The notes beneath the pieces are model-generated. The model was not told the origin of the DNA and did no database searches. It saw only the letters and a list, made by a program, of their open reading frames with translations. From the NCBI GenBank assembly GCA_023251135.1, contig JAHEZJ010000006.1:90226-154225 (forward strand): 64,000 nucleotides of DNA, read 5' to 3'. Positions within the stretch are counted from its first letter, which is position 1; each line of letters starts with the position of its first letter. Shown one piece after another: positions 51,897-61,791 of the stretch. This DNA comes from Flavobacterium sp. (lineage in GTDB: Bacteria; Bacteroidota; Bacteroidia; Flavobacteriales; Flavobacteriaceae). The position numbers and the translations under genes are program-made.

Positions 51897-53216
51897 TTAC
51901 AATTCTGGATTGTTTAAACGCGCATCCAGAGGGAATGGCAATGTATAACGCGGATCATTTTCAATAAGCGTATAATTTTCTCCGTTTATGGTATGTATGA
52001 TTTGTTTTTGCGTTGTTCTTCTTAAATCAAACCAGCGATGACCTTCTACAGCAAATTCACGTTGTCTTTCCTGAGCGATAAAATCAAGAAGCTGAGTTTG
52101 TGTCATGGCAGCAATCGATAGGCTTAACTGATCAAAAGCCGTAGTTTTATATCTGTTTTTGATGAAAGTGATTACCGTTGTTCTTGCTGTTATCAGATCG
52201 TTTAATTGTGCCGATGCTTCTGCTTTTGTCAAATACAATTCAGATGTTCTAAAGGTACATTTTTGAGTAATATCACCACCTTTTCTAAATCTGTATCTGC
52301 TTCCGCTTGCCTGATAATACAGCGCAAAACGTAAATCGTTTGTTTTATCATAAACGCCTGTTAAAGTTGGCGCTGCATATGATGTTCCTTTCAAAAGATT
52401 AATAAAAGGATCCTCAAGTGCTAATATAGATTCCGGTCCGTTGTAAAGATTAGGTAAGGCAGCAGTAGTGTTTAAGTTGATTAAAGCACTTTTGTATGTC
52501 ATTGCTTTATCTGCAGCAGCAATAGCTTTTGCCCATTCTTTTCTGTAAAGGAAAATACGGGATTCCATTGCATATAAGGCAGCTTTAGAAAAACGGTAAT
52601 TGATACCCGTTGTTTGCGTGTCTAAATTCAATAATCTTTTTGCCTCTTCATTATCAGATAAAATCTGATCGTAAATAACAGCAACACTTTGAGGAACATA
52701 AGCTTGCTCTAAATCTATTTTTAAAGCCAACGGAACACCTCTGTCAGTTGCAGCTGTTGCAGCATTGTAAGGTTTACTGAAGATATTTAATAGATCAAAG
52801 TAAGCAAATGCTCTTAGAGCGTAAGCTTCTCCTATTAGTTGATCTTTCTCTGCAGAAGGCGCTAATTTTACGGTTGCTTCATTGATGATCACATTGGTAT
52901 AGAAAATTCTGTTGTACAAAGTAGCATAAGGAAAACTGTTTGTAGTTTTATCAGGATTGGCATCGTTCCAGATATAATGATCTCTGTAGAAAGTAGCATT
53001 ATCATTAGATTCATCTAAAACCAATTCGTCTGCTCTAATAGTAGATAATGCTTTATGAATAGCAGTTGTAGAGTAGCCACTTGTCATTACTGCTCTATAA
53101 TCAGTTAAAGTTTCCGGAATTACTTTACCTACTGGCTCAACATCAAGATAATGATCACAGCTTACAGTAGTAATGGCTACGCCGGCAAAGAATACGTATT
53201 TTAATATATTTTTCAT
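51897..53216 (-). CDS. SusD/RagB-family nutrient-binding lipoprotein
   Basis: 439 aa. Lipoprotein signal with C20 (VAITTVSCDHYLDVEP); the LDVEPVGKVIPETLTDYRAV start and the C-terminal IAQERQREFAVEGHRWFDLRRT are hallmarks of SusD/RagB. It caps the SusC barrel on the outer cell surface and binds the ligand. It starts 11 nt after the SusC stop. The neighbouring metalloprotease suggests peptides rather than glycans; no glycoside hydrolase gene is present. Confidence 0.93.
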   Translation of the reverse strand: MKNILKYVFFAGVAITTVSCDHYLDVEPVGKVIPETLTDYRAVMTSGYSTTAIHKALSTIRADELVLDESNDNATFYRDHYIWNDANPDKTTNSFPYATLYNRIFYTNVIINEATVKLAPSAEKDQLIGEAYALRAFAYFDLLNIFSKPYNAATAATDRGVPLALKIDLEQAYVPQSVAVIYDQILSDNEEAKRLLNLDTQTTGINYRFSKAALYAMESRIFLYRKEWAKAIAAADKAMTYKSALINLNTTAALPNLYNGPESILALEDPFINLLKGTSYAAPTLTGVYDKTNDLRFALYYQASGSRYRFRKGGDITQKCTFRTSELYLTKAEASAQLNDLITARTTVITFIKNRYKTTAFDQLSLSIAAMTQTQLLDFIAQERQREFAVEGHRWFDLRRTTQKQIIHTINGENYTLIENDPRYTLPFPLDARLNNPEL

Positions 53217-53227
53217 TTTAAATCAGA

Positions 53228-56200
53228 TTAAAAAGTTAGGTTACATCCTAAAGATATTGATCTTGGGATTGGTTGTGCATAGATATTTCCGAACGTTTCC
53301 GGGTCAAAGTAACCTTTATAATCAGAGCTGATTACAAATAAGTTTCTTCCTTCGATACTAAATCTTACACTATCCATAAACAACGTTTTTGTCGCTGTTT
53401 TAGGCAATGAATATCCTAAACGAACGCTGCTTAAACGCATATAGCTCATTTCATGAACCCAAGTATCTAAATAGTTGTAAACATTAAGTGGTGCTCCTGC
53501 TGGTGAAAACCATTGGTAAGCCATCCATGAATCTCCTGTTCCTGAAGTTGGACTAGTAATTCCAGGTATGTTTGAACCTGTATTAGTAGGTGACCAGGCA
53601 TTAAGTACATCTGTAGTGTAGTTCTGACCACGATCTAATTGTGTACCATTAAAATTTGGTTTTTCAACAACAGTTTGTTTAAGATTGAAAGTGGTAGCAA
53701 TAGTAAGATCAAAATTATGAACTTTAAAAGTGTTGATAAAACCACCGGTAAATTTAGGATCTGCATCTCCGACATAAGTAAACAAATCTCTTGTTTCTTC
53801 ATTCGTAAGTTTTGATTGCGAGAAAACTCCCGGGAAAAAATCTGCATAAGGATCAAAAAGACCAAAAAGAGTTTGCGTGTTTACAGTTTCTCCTTTTTTG
53901 TTTACAAATAAAGGGAAGCCACTTTCATCAATTCCGTTAGTTTTTAATGCAAATACTGCATTAACAGGTAATCCTTGTCTTGAAGGTAAATAGGTGTTAG
54001 ATCTTGTCTGGATACGATCAACAGTACTCTTATTATGAGCAAAATTAATAGTCGTGTTCCATTTAAAGTTCGGACGGTCAATGTTTCTTGTAGACAAAGA
54101 AATCTCGTATCCTTTATTCGTTACCTGAGCCCAGTTAGCGTTTGTATATTCAAAACCGTTTTCAACAGGAAGTGATTGTAAGCCAATTAAATCAGTACTT
54201 TTTCTTCCGTAAATATCGGTTATAATGTTAATACGGTTGTTGAATAACCCCAGATCCATTCCAAAGTTGGTATTGGTCGTCTTTTCCCATCTTAATTTAT
54301 CATTTGGAGGAGAAGCTACACTAATAATAGGTTCTGATTGTCCCGGTAAAATAATAGTTGTTTGATTTGTTCCAACGACATACGGAGAAGTATTTTTATC
54401 GATATTTCCTTGTAAACCGTAAGACGCACGTAATCTTAAATTAGAAACTATTTCGCTATCTTTTAAGAAATTTTCTTCAGATACTGCCCATGAACCGGAA
54501 ACTGCCCATAATGGTAAGTATTTGTATTTAGGATCTGCACCAAATAAATCTGAACCGTCGTAACGAACACTTCCAAAGAACGTATATTTTCTGTCATACG
54601 TATAAGATGCTGTTGCGAAGAATGATGCAAATGCATTTTCGTTTTCATTCTTTAAATACGTTCTATAGGTTGGATTAGATGCATAATTTTGAGTTGGAAA
54701 AACAATTTGAGTTGTAGTCAATGTTTTCGGGTCGAAACCAAAACCTTTTGTATTAATAGCTGTGCTTTTGTTTTTTCTTAACTCATTACCCACCATAAAT
54801 TCTAACTCATGTTTCCCTCCAAGAGTAGTGTTATAGTTTAACATCGTTTTCCAGTTGTATTGAAAAAAGTCAGTGTTTGAATTTTGAATAATTCCGCCAA
54901 CAGGAAGGAAATAAGTATAAGCTCCATTTGCAAATACACTTGTTTTTTCTCTTTCTTTTCTGGTGAAGTAAGTGTCTTTACCGGCATATTTTTCAGAAGC
55001 ATTGTTGTCAAACTGTAAACCAATTTGTGTACTTGCTTTTAATCCTTTTGTAATATTATAATCAACGTCAAGTAATGCTTTTATAGATCTTGTTGTCAAT
55101 TCGTAATTAGTATTTTCTCTTTCTTCTAAGTAATTAAAAGGAATATATACACTTCCATTTCCATACCCGGTCATGTCTTTATCATAATTATAACTTCCAT
55201 CAGCGTTTAATGGAGCTAGATATGGATTTGCGTTTCTGGAGTAATTAGCAGGATTTGTAAAAGTGTCCGTATCTGAAATATAAGATGATTTTTTACTTTG
55301 TGTACCAAAAATTCCAACGCCAACACGCAATTTATCAGTTACATCAAAGTTGTTTTTTAAGGTAAGGTTGTATCGGTCAAAACCAGTTCCTATAGTAGCT
55401 CCTTCTTCGTTGTAAGCTCCTAAAGAGAAATAGTAATCAGATTTTTCTCCACCACCGGATAAACTTAATGTATATTGTTTGTTGATGGCACTTCTGTACA
55501 ATAAATCACCCCAATTGGTATTGATGTTTCTTAAAGCGTTGATTGCGTTTTGTGTTGTTGGACTTAGAGACGAAAAACCTCCCGATCTGTAGGCTCCTAA
55601 TTCATTAGCCTGTTTAAGAATACGGGAAATTTCTCCGTTACCGTCTCTGTAAGTCAAATCTTCTCTTGAAGCCAGTGAAAGTTCAAGATCTACTTTTTGA
55701 GAAGAATTTAAAAGGTTTAATTTAGAAAAATCAGGTTTTTGAGTCACAAAAGTATTGACATTCAAATCTACCTTCATGCTTCCTTTTTTTCCTTTTTTAG
55801 TCGTTACCACAATAACACCGTTTGCAGCTCTTGCTCCATAAATGGCAGTTGCAGCAGCATCTTTTAGTATGGTAATATCTTTAATATCTTCAGGATTTAA
55901 ACCTGCGATAGAAAAATTGCTCAATACGTCGATATTGTCCTTGTCGTAGTTTTGAGGAACATCATTTCCTTCTAATGGCAAACCATCCAAAACCCATAAC
56001 GGATCCTGTGCACCATTAAGAGATGCTGTACCACGAACTCTGATTTTTGCAATGGAACCCGGAGCTCCCGTTTGTGGTGTTACCGCAACACCCGCAACCT
56101 GACCGATTAACATTTGATCTAAACTCGCCACACCGGCTTGTTTGATATTTGCCATTTCAACTTTGGCAACAGCCGAAGTCAATTTTCTTTTTTCGATCTT

Positions 56201-56572
56201 TTGGTAGCCCGTTACAACAATTTCTTTCAATTCACTAACATCTGATTTCAAAGAAATAGTGTATTGATTTTTATCCGTAATATCAATCGTATAAGGAAGG
56301 TAACCCATATAGGTTACTCTTAGAGTTTTGATACTACTGTTTATTTTAAATTCAAAAGCACCGTCAAAATCGGTTACAGTTCCCAGACTGGCACTCTGAA
56401 TAACACCTTTTTGTTCTGTATTGTTTGATATGGAAGTATTCTCGACAAAAACAGTAACTCCCGGTATTGGCAGTCCGTCTTTGGCGTCGAGCACCTTTCC
56501 TTTAATAGTCCTTTCCTGCGCGTAACCCGAGAGGGCCAGGAGGAAGCTCAGCATGTAAAATAAATTCTTCAT
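53228..56572 (-). CDS. SusC/RagA-family TonB-linked outer-membrane protein
   Basis: 1114 aa. Signal peptide (MKNLFYMLSFLLALSGYAQ), CarboxypepD_reg-like domain about 22-112 (TIKGKVLDAKDGLPIPGVTV), then the SusC plug signature KEIVVTGYQKIEKRKLTSAV, GSIAKIRVRGTASLNGAQDP, LWVLDGLPLEG and DITILKDAAATAIYGARAAN, then the barrel. TonB-driven importer working with the SusD protein encoded next. 22 nt after the metalloprotease gene, so one operon. Confidence 0.95.
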   Translation of the reverse strand: MKNLFYMLSFLLALSGYAQERTIKGKVLDAKDGLPIPGVTVFVENTSISNNTEQKGVIQSASLGTVTDFDGAFEFKINSSIKTLRVTYMGYLPYTIDITDKNQYTISLKSDVSELKEIVVTGYQKIEKRKLTSAVAKVEMANIKQAGVASLDQMLIGQVAGVAVTPQTGAPGSIAKIRVRGTASLNGAQDPLWVLDGLPLEGNDVPQNYDKDNIDVLSNFSIAGLNPEDIKDITILKDAAATAIYGARAANGVIVVTTKKGKKGSMKVDLNVNTFVTQKPDFSKLNLLNSSQKVDLELSLASREDLTYRDGNGEISRILKQANELGAYRSGGFSSLSPTTQNAINALRNINTNWGDLLYRSAINKQYTLSLSGGGEKSDYYFSLGAYNEEGATIGTGFDRYNLTLKNNFDVTDKLRVGVGIFGTQSKKSSYISDTDTFTNPANYSRNANPYLAPLNADGSYNYDKDMTGYGNGSVYIPFNYLEERENTNYELTTRSIKALLDVDYNITKGLKASTQIGLQFDNNASEKYAGKDTYFTRKEREKTSVFANGAYTYFLPVGGIIQNSNTDFFQYNWKTMLNYNTTLGGKHELEFMVGNELRKNKSTAINTKGFGFDPKTLTTTQIVFPTQNYASNPTYRTYLKNENENAFASFFATASYTYDRKYTFFGSVRYDGSDLFGADPKYKYLPLWAVSGSWAVSEENFLKDSEIVSNLRLRASYGLQGNIDKNTSPYVVGTNQTTIILPGQSEPIISVASPPNDKLRWEKTTNTNFGMDLGLFNNRINIITDIYGRKSTDLIGLQSLPVENGFEYTNANWAQVTNKGYEISLSTRNIDRPNFKWNTTINFAHNKSTVDRIQTRSNTYLPSRQGLPVNAVFALKTNGIDESGFPLFVNKKGETVNTQTLFGLFDPYADFFPGVFSQSKLTNEETRDLFTYVGDADPKFTGGFINTFKVHNFDLTIATTFNLKQTVVEKPNFNGTQLDRGQNYTTDVLNAWSPTNTGSNIPGITSPTSGTGDSWMAYQWFSPAGAPLNVYNYLDTWVHEMSYMRLSSVRLGYSLPKTATKTLFMDSVRFSIEGRNLFVISSDYKGYFDPETFGNIYAQPIPRSISLGCNLTF

Positions 56573-56594
56573 TGGTTGTTTTGGATTATGTTAA

Positions 56595-59195
56595 TTATAG
56601 TGTGTTGTTTAGTGCTCTTTCGATACGTTGGATCAGGTCAAAATAATGATTCTTTGTTTCCTGATTTCCAATGTTTCTTTTCGTTTTCAATAGTTGCAGA
56701 ATCTGATTCAATTCTCCTTTTTTATCAGAAGTCACTTCTGAAACTCTCTTCAGCGAAGACTGATTAATGTTACGTGCCATTTTTGATTCATTCAGATAAT
56801 CACACAAATGCGGCATGTTTAAGGTTTCGCTCAACTGTATTCCTTTTTTGGAATCTGTTTTCTCAAAAAGTTTATTTGTTGAAACGATCAGGATGTCTAC
56901 ATAATTTTTTTGTGTCATGCGTTCCATAATCGTAAGCGATTTGTTTTGGATCGTAGGTGCAAAAATGTTTTGGTGAATTGTTTTGAACAATTGTGTTACC
57001 GTGAATACATTTTCTTTGGCTTCATTACGCTGAAACAATTCGTTTTCGGTCATGCGCAACAAACGATCGTCACTTAACAGGTTGTACAGTATACCGTATT
57101 GTAATTCTCTTGCCAAAGTGTACGGAGTGTACTCGTAAGGCCCAAGAGGAGAGTCTTTCAACGGATTTGTTTTGTCGAGGATCGGATTGAAAAACAACCA
57201 TTCCGGAAGCGAAATACTATTTTTTAGCAAATACGAAACGGCTCTTTTTTGAATTGCGGCCGGAACCGGAATATAACTTGCCTTGTTGTCACCATGAACC
57301 GTTGTATTCAGGTAGATTCCTCCAACATTGGTTAATACGTGGTAATTGTACAGATTCCACTGACCAATAGCACCAATGTAAAGTTTCCCTGTTTGGTAGT
57401 ACGATTCGTCTTTGTCGTACGTCCACTCCAGGATTTTGCCTACTACTTTTTTAAGGTTTTTAAGCCCGTATTCGCTGGCTTTCATCGCGTCATCACCCAA
57501 ATCTTCAGATTGCGAACGTGGGTCGATCGTACTGTCACCGTCTTGTTGCTCTCCGTAGAAATAAATTGGGTCGTCCTGGTGTTTTGTAATCAGATTGTTA
57601 AGCGCAGTGTGCTCTTCGTTTTGGTCTGCATACCATTTGTAACCCCATTCGATAGCGTATTTATCGTATTCACCAATTTTAGGTGTAATCGCTTCTACAT
57701 GATCTTCGGGTTGTGCAATATAGTTGTAACGGGCATAATCCATGATTGATGGTGCTGTTCCGCCCATTTTCGCCGTGAATTCTTTTGATCTTAACGATTC
57801 TACCGGATAGGCAAATGAAGCCCCCATATTGTGTTTTAAACCAAAAGTATGTCCTACTTCATGAGAAGAAACAAAACGAATTGCTTCTCCCATATGTTCG
57901 TCACTAAACTTGTTTCCTCTGGCTTTCGGATCAATAGCACCCGTTTGAATTCGCATCCAGCTTTGCAGAGAAGTCATTACATTGTGCCACCAAATAATAT
58001 CCGATTCTATAATTTCACCGCTTCTTGGGTCCACAACTGCAGGTCCCATAGCATTAGATTTTTGCGAAGCCACATAGGTAATCACCGAGTAGCGTACATC
58101 GTCGATATCAAAATCGGTATCCTCTGCGGTAGGTTCTTTGGCGATTACGGCGTTTTTAAATCCGGCTCTTTCAAAAGCCACCTGCCAGTCGCGAACTCCG
58201 TCAATAATATACGAGCGCCATTGTTTTGGTGTCGAAGGATCGATATAATACACAATTGGTTTTTTAGGTTCTACCAGTTCGCCTTTGCGGTATTTTTCGA
58301 TGTCTTCCTTTTTAGGCTCCAGTCTCCAGCGTGTAATCAGTTCTTTTTCCTGCATGGCATGTTGGCTATCGCTGAAGTACCAGTGTTTTTCAGAGAAATA
58401 CCCCACACGTTTGTCTGCAAAACGCGGCTGCATAGCAACTTTATCCAGCAGAATAATATTGGATGTTACCCCAAATGTCACCGAAAGGGCAGGGCCGCCC
58501 TCGCTTACTGATGTCGTAAGCTGCGATTTTACTACGATATTCTTTGGAAACGTTTTCACATTTTCGATATACGACAGTTCTGATTTTACAGATCCGCCAA
58601 AGCCAATGTTACTCAATATGTCGTTGAAACTCTTTTGTTTACCGTCAAAAACCTTGTTGGCTTTGATGACAACCGAAGTAGAGTCGTTGTTTTTGGTTTC
58701 GATATCAAAAACTTCAATAATAGATTCTGAGAAATTACTGTTTACCGAAGCCGTGATAGCATCTCCAACAGGGGAGGATACCTTTGGAACAGAAGATTTT
58801 ACCCAAACTTTTTTGGCGGTTAAATCCTTGTGAAACGTTATAATTTTATTCTCGTAATTCATTCCTTTATTCAATCCGGCATCATTAACAGGTAAGGGAA
58901 CATTGGAGATTTTATTGACTACTAAAAACTCTCTTTGGAAAAGAGAATCGTTAATTTCTAAGTATAAATCTGTTTTGACCTGAATGGTATTGAAGAGTCC
59001 TTTTTTGAAAGTTCCCTTTTTTACAAGATCATCATACTTTTTTCCTTTAGAATCTTTTAATGAATCTTTAACTTGTTCTGTTTTGTCTTCTTTATTCTTT
59101 TTATTCTTTTTTTGAGAAACCATAGTGCTGGTACTCAGTACCAGTACTAATAAAACGATATTTTTTAGGTTTATCAACAATGCCTTTTCTCTCAT
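56595..59195 (-). CDS. Secreted zinc metalloprotease (metzincin-type, DUF5117-like)
   Basis: 866 aa. Signal peptide (to about 28), a lysine-rich linker (KKNKKNKEDK), a beta-rich N-terminal region, then the metzincin zinc motif HEVGHTFGLKH (H445, E446, H449, H455) and a Met-turn in APSIMDYARY. This matches the large zinc-dependent metalloproteases of Bacteroidota with DUF5117/DUF5118 and DUF4953 domains. Probably periplasmic or surface-located and able to cleave proteins for uptake by the SusCD pair that follows. First gene of the metalloprotease-susC-susD operon. Confidence 0.9.
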   Translation of the reverse strand: MREKALLINLKNIVLLVLVLSTSTMVSQKKNKKNKEDKTEQVKDSLKDSKGKKYDDLVKKGTFKKGLFNTIQVKTDLYLEINDSLFQREFLVVNKISNVPLPVNDAGLNKGMNYENKIITFHKDLTAKKVWVKSSVPKVSSPVGDAITASVNSNFSESIIEVFDIETKNNDSTSVVIKANKVFDGKQKSFNDILSNIGFGGSVKSELSYIENVKTFPKNIVVKSQLTTSVSEGGPALSVTFGVTSNIILLDKVAMQPRFADKRVGYFSEKHWYFSDSQHAMQEKELITRWRLEPKKEDIEKYRKGELVEPKKPIVYYIDPSTPKQWRSYIIDGVRDWQVAFERAGFKNAVIAKEPTAEDTDFDIDDVRYSVITYVASQKSNAMGPAVVDPRSGEIIESDIIWWHNVMTSLQSWMRIQTGAIDPKARGNKFSDEHMGEAIRFVSSHEVGHTFGLKHNMGASFAYPVESLRSKEFTAKMGGTAPSIMDYARYNYIAQPEDHVEAITPKIGEYDKYAIEWGYKWYADQNEEHTALNNLITKHQDDPIYFYGEQQDGDSTIDPRSQSEDLGDDAMKASEYGLKNLKKVVGKILEWTYDKDESYYQTGKLYIGAIGQWNLYNYHVLTNVGGIYLNTTVHGDNKASYIPVPAAIQKRAVSYLLKNSISLPEWLFFNPILDKTNPLKDSPLGPYEYTPYTLARELQYGILYNLLSDDRLLRMTENELFQRNEAKENVFTVTQLFKTIHQNIFAPTIQNKSLTIMERMTQKNYVDILIVSTNKLFEKTDSKKGIQLSETLNMPHLCDYLNESKMARNINQSSLKRVSEVTSDKKGELNQILQLLKTKRNIGNQETKNHYFDLIQRIERALNNTL

Positions 59196-59300
59196 TGAAA
59201 GTTAAGTTTAGGTTAATTTTTGGCTAAAAATATTGCAGGGCTAACGTTAAAAAAAACAAAATGGAGTGAGTGGCTTTTTTTCGGGAGTGAATGTTTTGTT

Positions 59301-60863
59301 TTATCCAATTAAAGGCAAAATGCAAGTAAAATCGCCGTCTTTTTTGAAGACCTTGAAATCGTCTTTAGAATAATATTTGTAAATAATTTCTAAGTATTTG
59401 TGACCAAACTTGGATTCTTTTCCGAAGTTTTGCTTTTCGTTTAAATTATTGGTAATAATTACAACGTTTTCTTTAACGTCAATTGTTATTTTTAAAGGGG
59501 TTTCTTCAGAAGCTATATTGTGTTTTATGGCGTTTTCTACCGCGATCTGAAAAGCCAGATAAGGTACTTTTTTAGCCAGATTATTTTCGTCTTCAATGTG
59601 AATTGAAAAAACAAATTCTTCAGTAAATCGGGTTTGCTGAAGGAAAATGTACTTTTCAATAAAAAGCAGCTCTTCCTGTACCGTAACAATATTGTTTGCG
59701 GGCGGGCTAATCAGATACCGGTATATTTTAGACAGATTAAGGGTAAATTTTCGTGCGACAGCTGTATTACTTTCGATAAGCATATAAAGCGAGTTCAGGG
59801 AGTTAAACAAAAAGTGCGGATTAATCTGCTCTTTTAATTGTTGTAACTGAATAAGTGCTTTTTCTTTGTTGATCGTTTCATTTTCGATCAGCAGGTTGTT
59901 TTTTTCCTGTGCAAGTACCTCTTTTTCCTGAAAAGTTTTGCGTGTAAAAAGGGTAAACAGATAAAAGAATACAATTAAAATTGCTGTGGTAACGATGTAA
60001 ATTAACGAAGCATACTTTTTTACTGTATTAACATCTTCATTTGATATTTTCTCCGCAAAATTAACGCAGACGTACCAGTTGGTTCCTTTAACATTGAGTC
60101 GTTTGGTATAACGCACGATGTCCAGTCCTAAATATTCGGAAAGCGCAATTGTTCGGCTAAAGCCATTTTTATCCGTAAAAGTAGTATCACGCGGACGAAG
60201 GTTTGTGATTTTGAAAATGTTCTTTTTCAGTAGTTTTACTTCCGGATGGTACAAAATCGTTCCTTTTTTATCGAATACAAAAGCATAATTGAGCGCTTTC
60301 TGATCGATAGTAGAGAAATAGGATTGCAGGGCTTGTAAGTCAATATCATACCCATATCGAATTACCGTGCCATTTACAGCCGTGTATTTGTAGTAGATGC
60401 GCCAGAAAAAGTTTTTATCGTCTTCAACGATGCAGTTGTATTCGCTGAGATTCCCATTTTGGGCAGCAAAATTCTTTATAGAAGCTTCGAGATTGGGGCT
60501 GTTCTTGGCGGTTACAAATGTGATGTGCTGGCTGTTAATTTGAAACCAGTTGTTTTTTATCAGGCTGTCATTGGCATGAATAGTACTCAGAACCTTTAAA
60601 TTATCGGATAAGTTGTGCGTATTGCTCATCTCGACAACACGTTTTAACTCCTTTTGAGTTTCTAAAAAGCGTGACAATTCCTGTACGAGTACTTCGTGTT
60701 TTTTTTGAAAGCCGCGTTCTTCTGTTGCCGTATTTGATTTTTCGGTAATTTCAGTTATAAAGCTGCTTAAAATATAGATCGAGAGCAGTGTAAGAACAAT
60801 GAAAATGATTCCTAAAATGAAGAAGTTCCTGCCGGAAAAGGTATTTTTAAAAGTAAATTTCAA
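59301..60863 (-). CDS. Sensor histidine kinase with extracytoplasmic Cache-like domain
   Basis: 520 aa. Membrane segments at about 16-36 and 285-305 enclose a sensor domain of about 245 residues with Cache-like features (YAFVFDKKGTILYHPEVKLL; GTNWYVCVNFAEKIS). After the second segment come a coiled coil and the His_kinase motif LKEQINPHFLFNSLNSLYML, then an ATPase part (FQIAVENAIKHNIASEETPL). No response regulator gene is adjacent. It lies 105 nt upstream of the metalloprotease gene on the same strand and may sense peptides or amino acids. Confidence 0.88.
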   Translation of the reverse strand: MKFTFKNTFSGRNFFILGIIFIVLTLLSIYILSSFITEITEKSNTATEERGFQKKHEVLVQELSRFLETQKELKRVVEMSNTHNLSDNLKVLSTIHANDSLIKNNWFQINSQHITFVTAKNSPNLEASIKNFAAQNGNLSEYNCIVEDDKNFFWRIYYKYTAVNGTVIRYGYDIDLQALQSYFSTIDQKALNYAFVFDKKGTILYHPEVKLLKKNIFKITNLRPRDTTFTDKNGFSRTIALSEYLGLDIVRYTKRLNVKGTNWYVCVNFAEKISNEDVNTVKKYASLIYIVTTAILIVFFYLFTLFTRKTFQEKEVLAQEKNNLLIENETINKEKALIQLQQLKEQINPHFLFNSLNSLYMLIESNTAVARKFTLNLSKIYRYLISPPANNIVTVQEELLFIEKYIFLQQTRFTEEFVFSIHIEDENNLAKKVPYLAFQIAVENAIKHNIASEETPLKITIDVKENVVIITNNLNEKQNFGKESKFGHKYLEIIYKYYSKDDFKVFKKDGDFTCILPLIG

Positions 60864-61071
60864 CGATGTAAATTAAAATATAAGGCAGTATTTCAGTCCT
60901 TATAACAATAAGTTTTAAATTTTTCAGGGTGCAAATATAAAACTTTTTGATTGATACTGTTCAAGTTAGCAAAAGTTAACAGTATTTTGAAGGGTTCGTT
61001 TAGTAAAAATCCTATTAAGACAAAAAAGTTTCAGGTTTCACTTTGAAATAAACATAAGACTATAAAAAACA

Positions 61072-61228
61072 AAGTTCGCAAAGCTATACTTAAACTTTGC
61101 GAACCTTGCGTAAACTTTTGCGGACTTTGCGGTAAAATCAACTAGTAATTCTATTCTCATTTCAAACCTGAAACCTGAAACCTGAAACCTGAAACCTGAA
61201 ATTTGAAACTTGAAACTTGAAACTTGAA
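61072..61228. repeat. Intergenic simple repeats: ACTTTGCG block and seven-base CCTGAAA tandem
   Basis: 61072-61137 contains scattered copies of CTTTGCG on both strands (AACTTTGCGAACCTTGCG, GCGGACTTTGCGG). At 61162-61228 a 7-bp unit is repeated nine to ten times, first as ACCTGAA and then as ACTTGAA. The whole lies between the histidine kinase gene and the GNAT gene stop. Confidence 0.8.
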
Positions 61229-61236
61229 ACAAAAAA

Positions 61237-61791
61237 CTACGAAATCTGCAGATGCTCCATAGTTTTTCCCACCAAAGTCTTAGTGCCCACTATTTTAAAG
61301 CCTAATTTTAAATACAATTTTTTCGCGCTTGGATTTGCTTCTTCCACCAATAAACCTAAAGTCTGGTGGTTTTGCGTTACATACTCCTCAATTAAAAATT
61401 GCAAAAGTTTAGAGCCAATCCCTTTTCCCTGATGATTTGGACTTACACCAACCGAATCAATATAAAACTCACCGCTTTGTGTTTCGTCTTCCGGACTAAA
61501 ATCAGAATTGAAATTCAAACGGACATAATCAACAATCGGTTTTCGTAACGGATGCAGCTGAGCCCCGTCATAAACTGAGACAGCTCCTACAATTTCGTTT
61601 CCGTCTTCCGCTACAAAACAGTTTTCATAAGAGTATTGATTATTTTCGGTTTCAACAAAATGAAGCAGGAAATAGTACGCTGTCTTAGGGTTCTTTTCAC
61701 CGATAAATTTATAGATAATGTCCTCCATTGCCAGCAATAAAAGTGCTGCAATATTTTCTGAATCTTCAATTGTTGCTTTTCTGATAATCAT
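61237..61791 (-). CDS. GNAT-family N-acetyltransferase
   Basis: 184 aa. GNAT core: IRKATIEDSENIAALLLLA at the start, IDSVGVSPNHQGKGIGSKLL (about 126-145) with the acetyl-CoA-binding QGKGIG loop, then LLVEEANPSAKKLYLKLGF. The acetylated substrate is unknown. Stands alone. Confidence 0.9.
   Translation of the reverse strand: MIIRKATIEDSENIAALLLLAMEDIIYKFIGEKNPKTAYYFLLHFVETENNQYSYENCFVAEDGNEIVGAVSVYDGAQLHPLRKPIVDYVRLNFNSDFSPEDETQSGEFYIDSVGVSPNHQGKGIGSKLLQFLIEEYVTQNHQTLGLLVEEANPSAKKLYLKLGFKIVGTKTLVGKTMEHLQIS

Noticed and set aside
57849-58511. Long plus-strand frames inside the metalloprotease gene
   Set aside because: They are antisense shadows of a gene with clear protein motifs and have no recognisable family of their own.
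61162-61228. CRISPR or regulatory iteron array
   Set aside because: Units of 7 bp without spacers are a simple tandem repeat; no replication gene is nearby.
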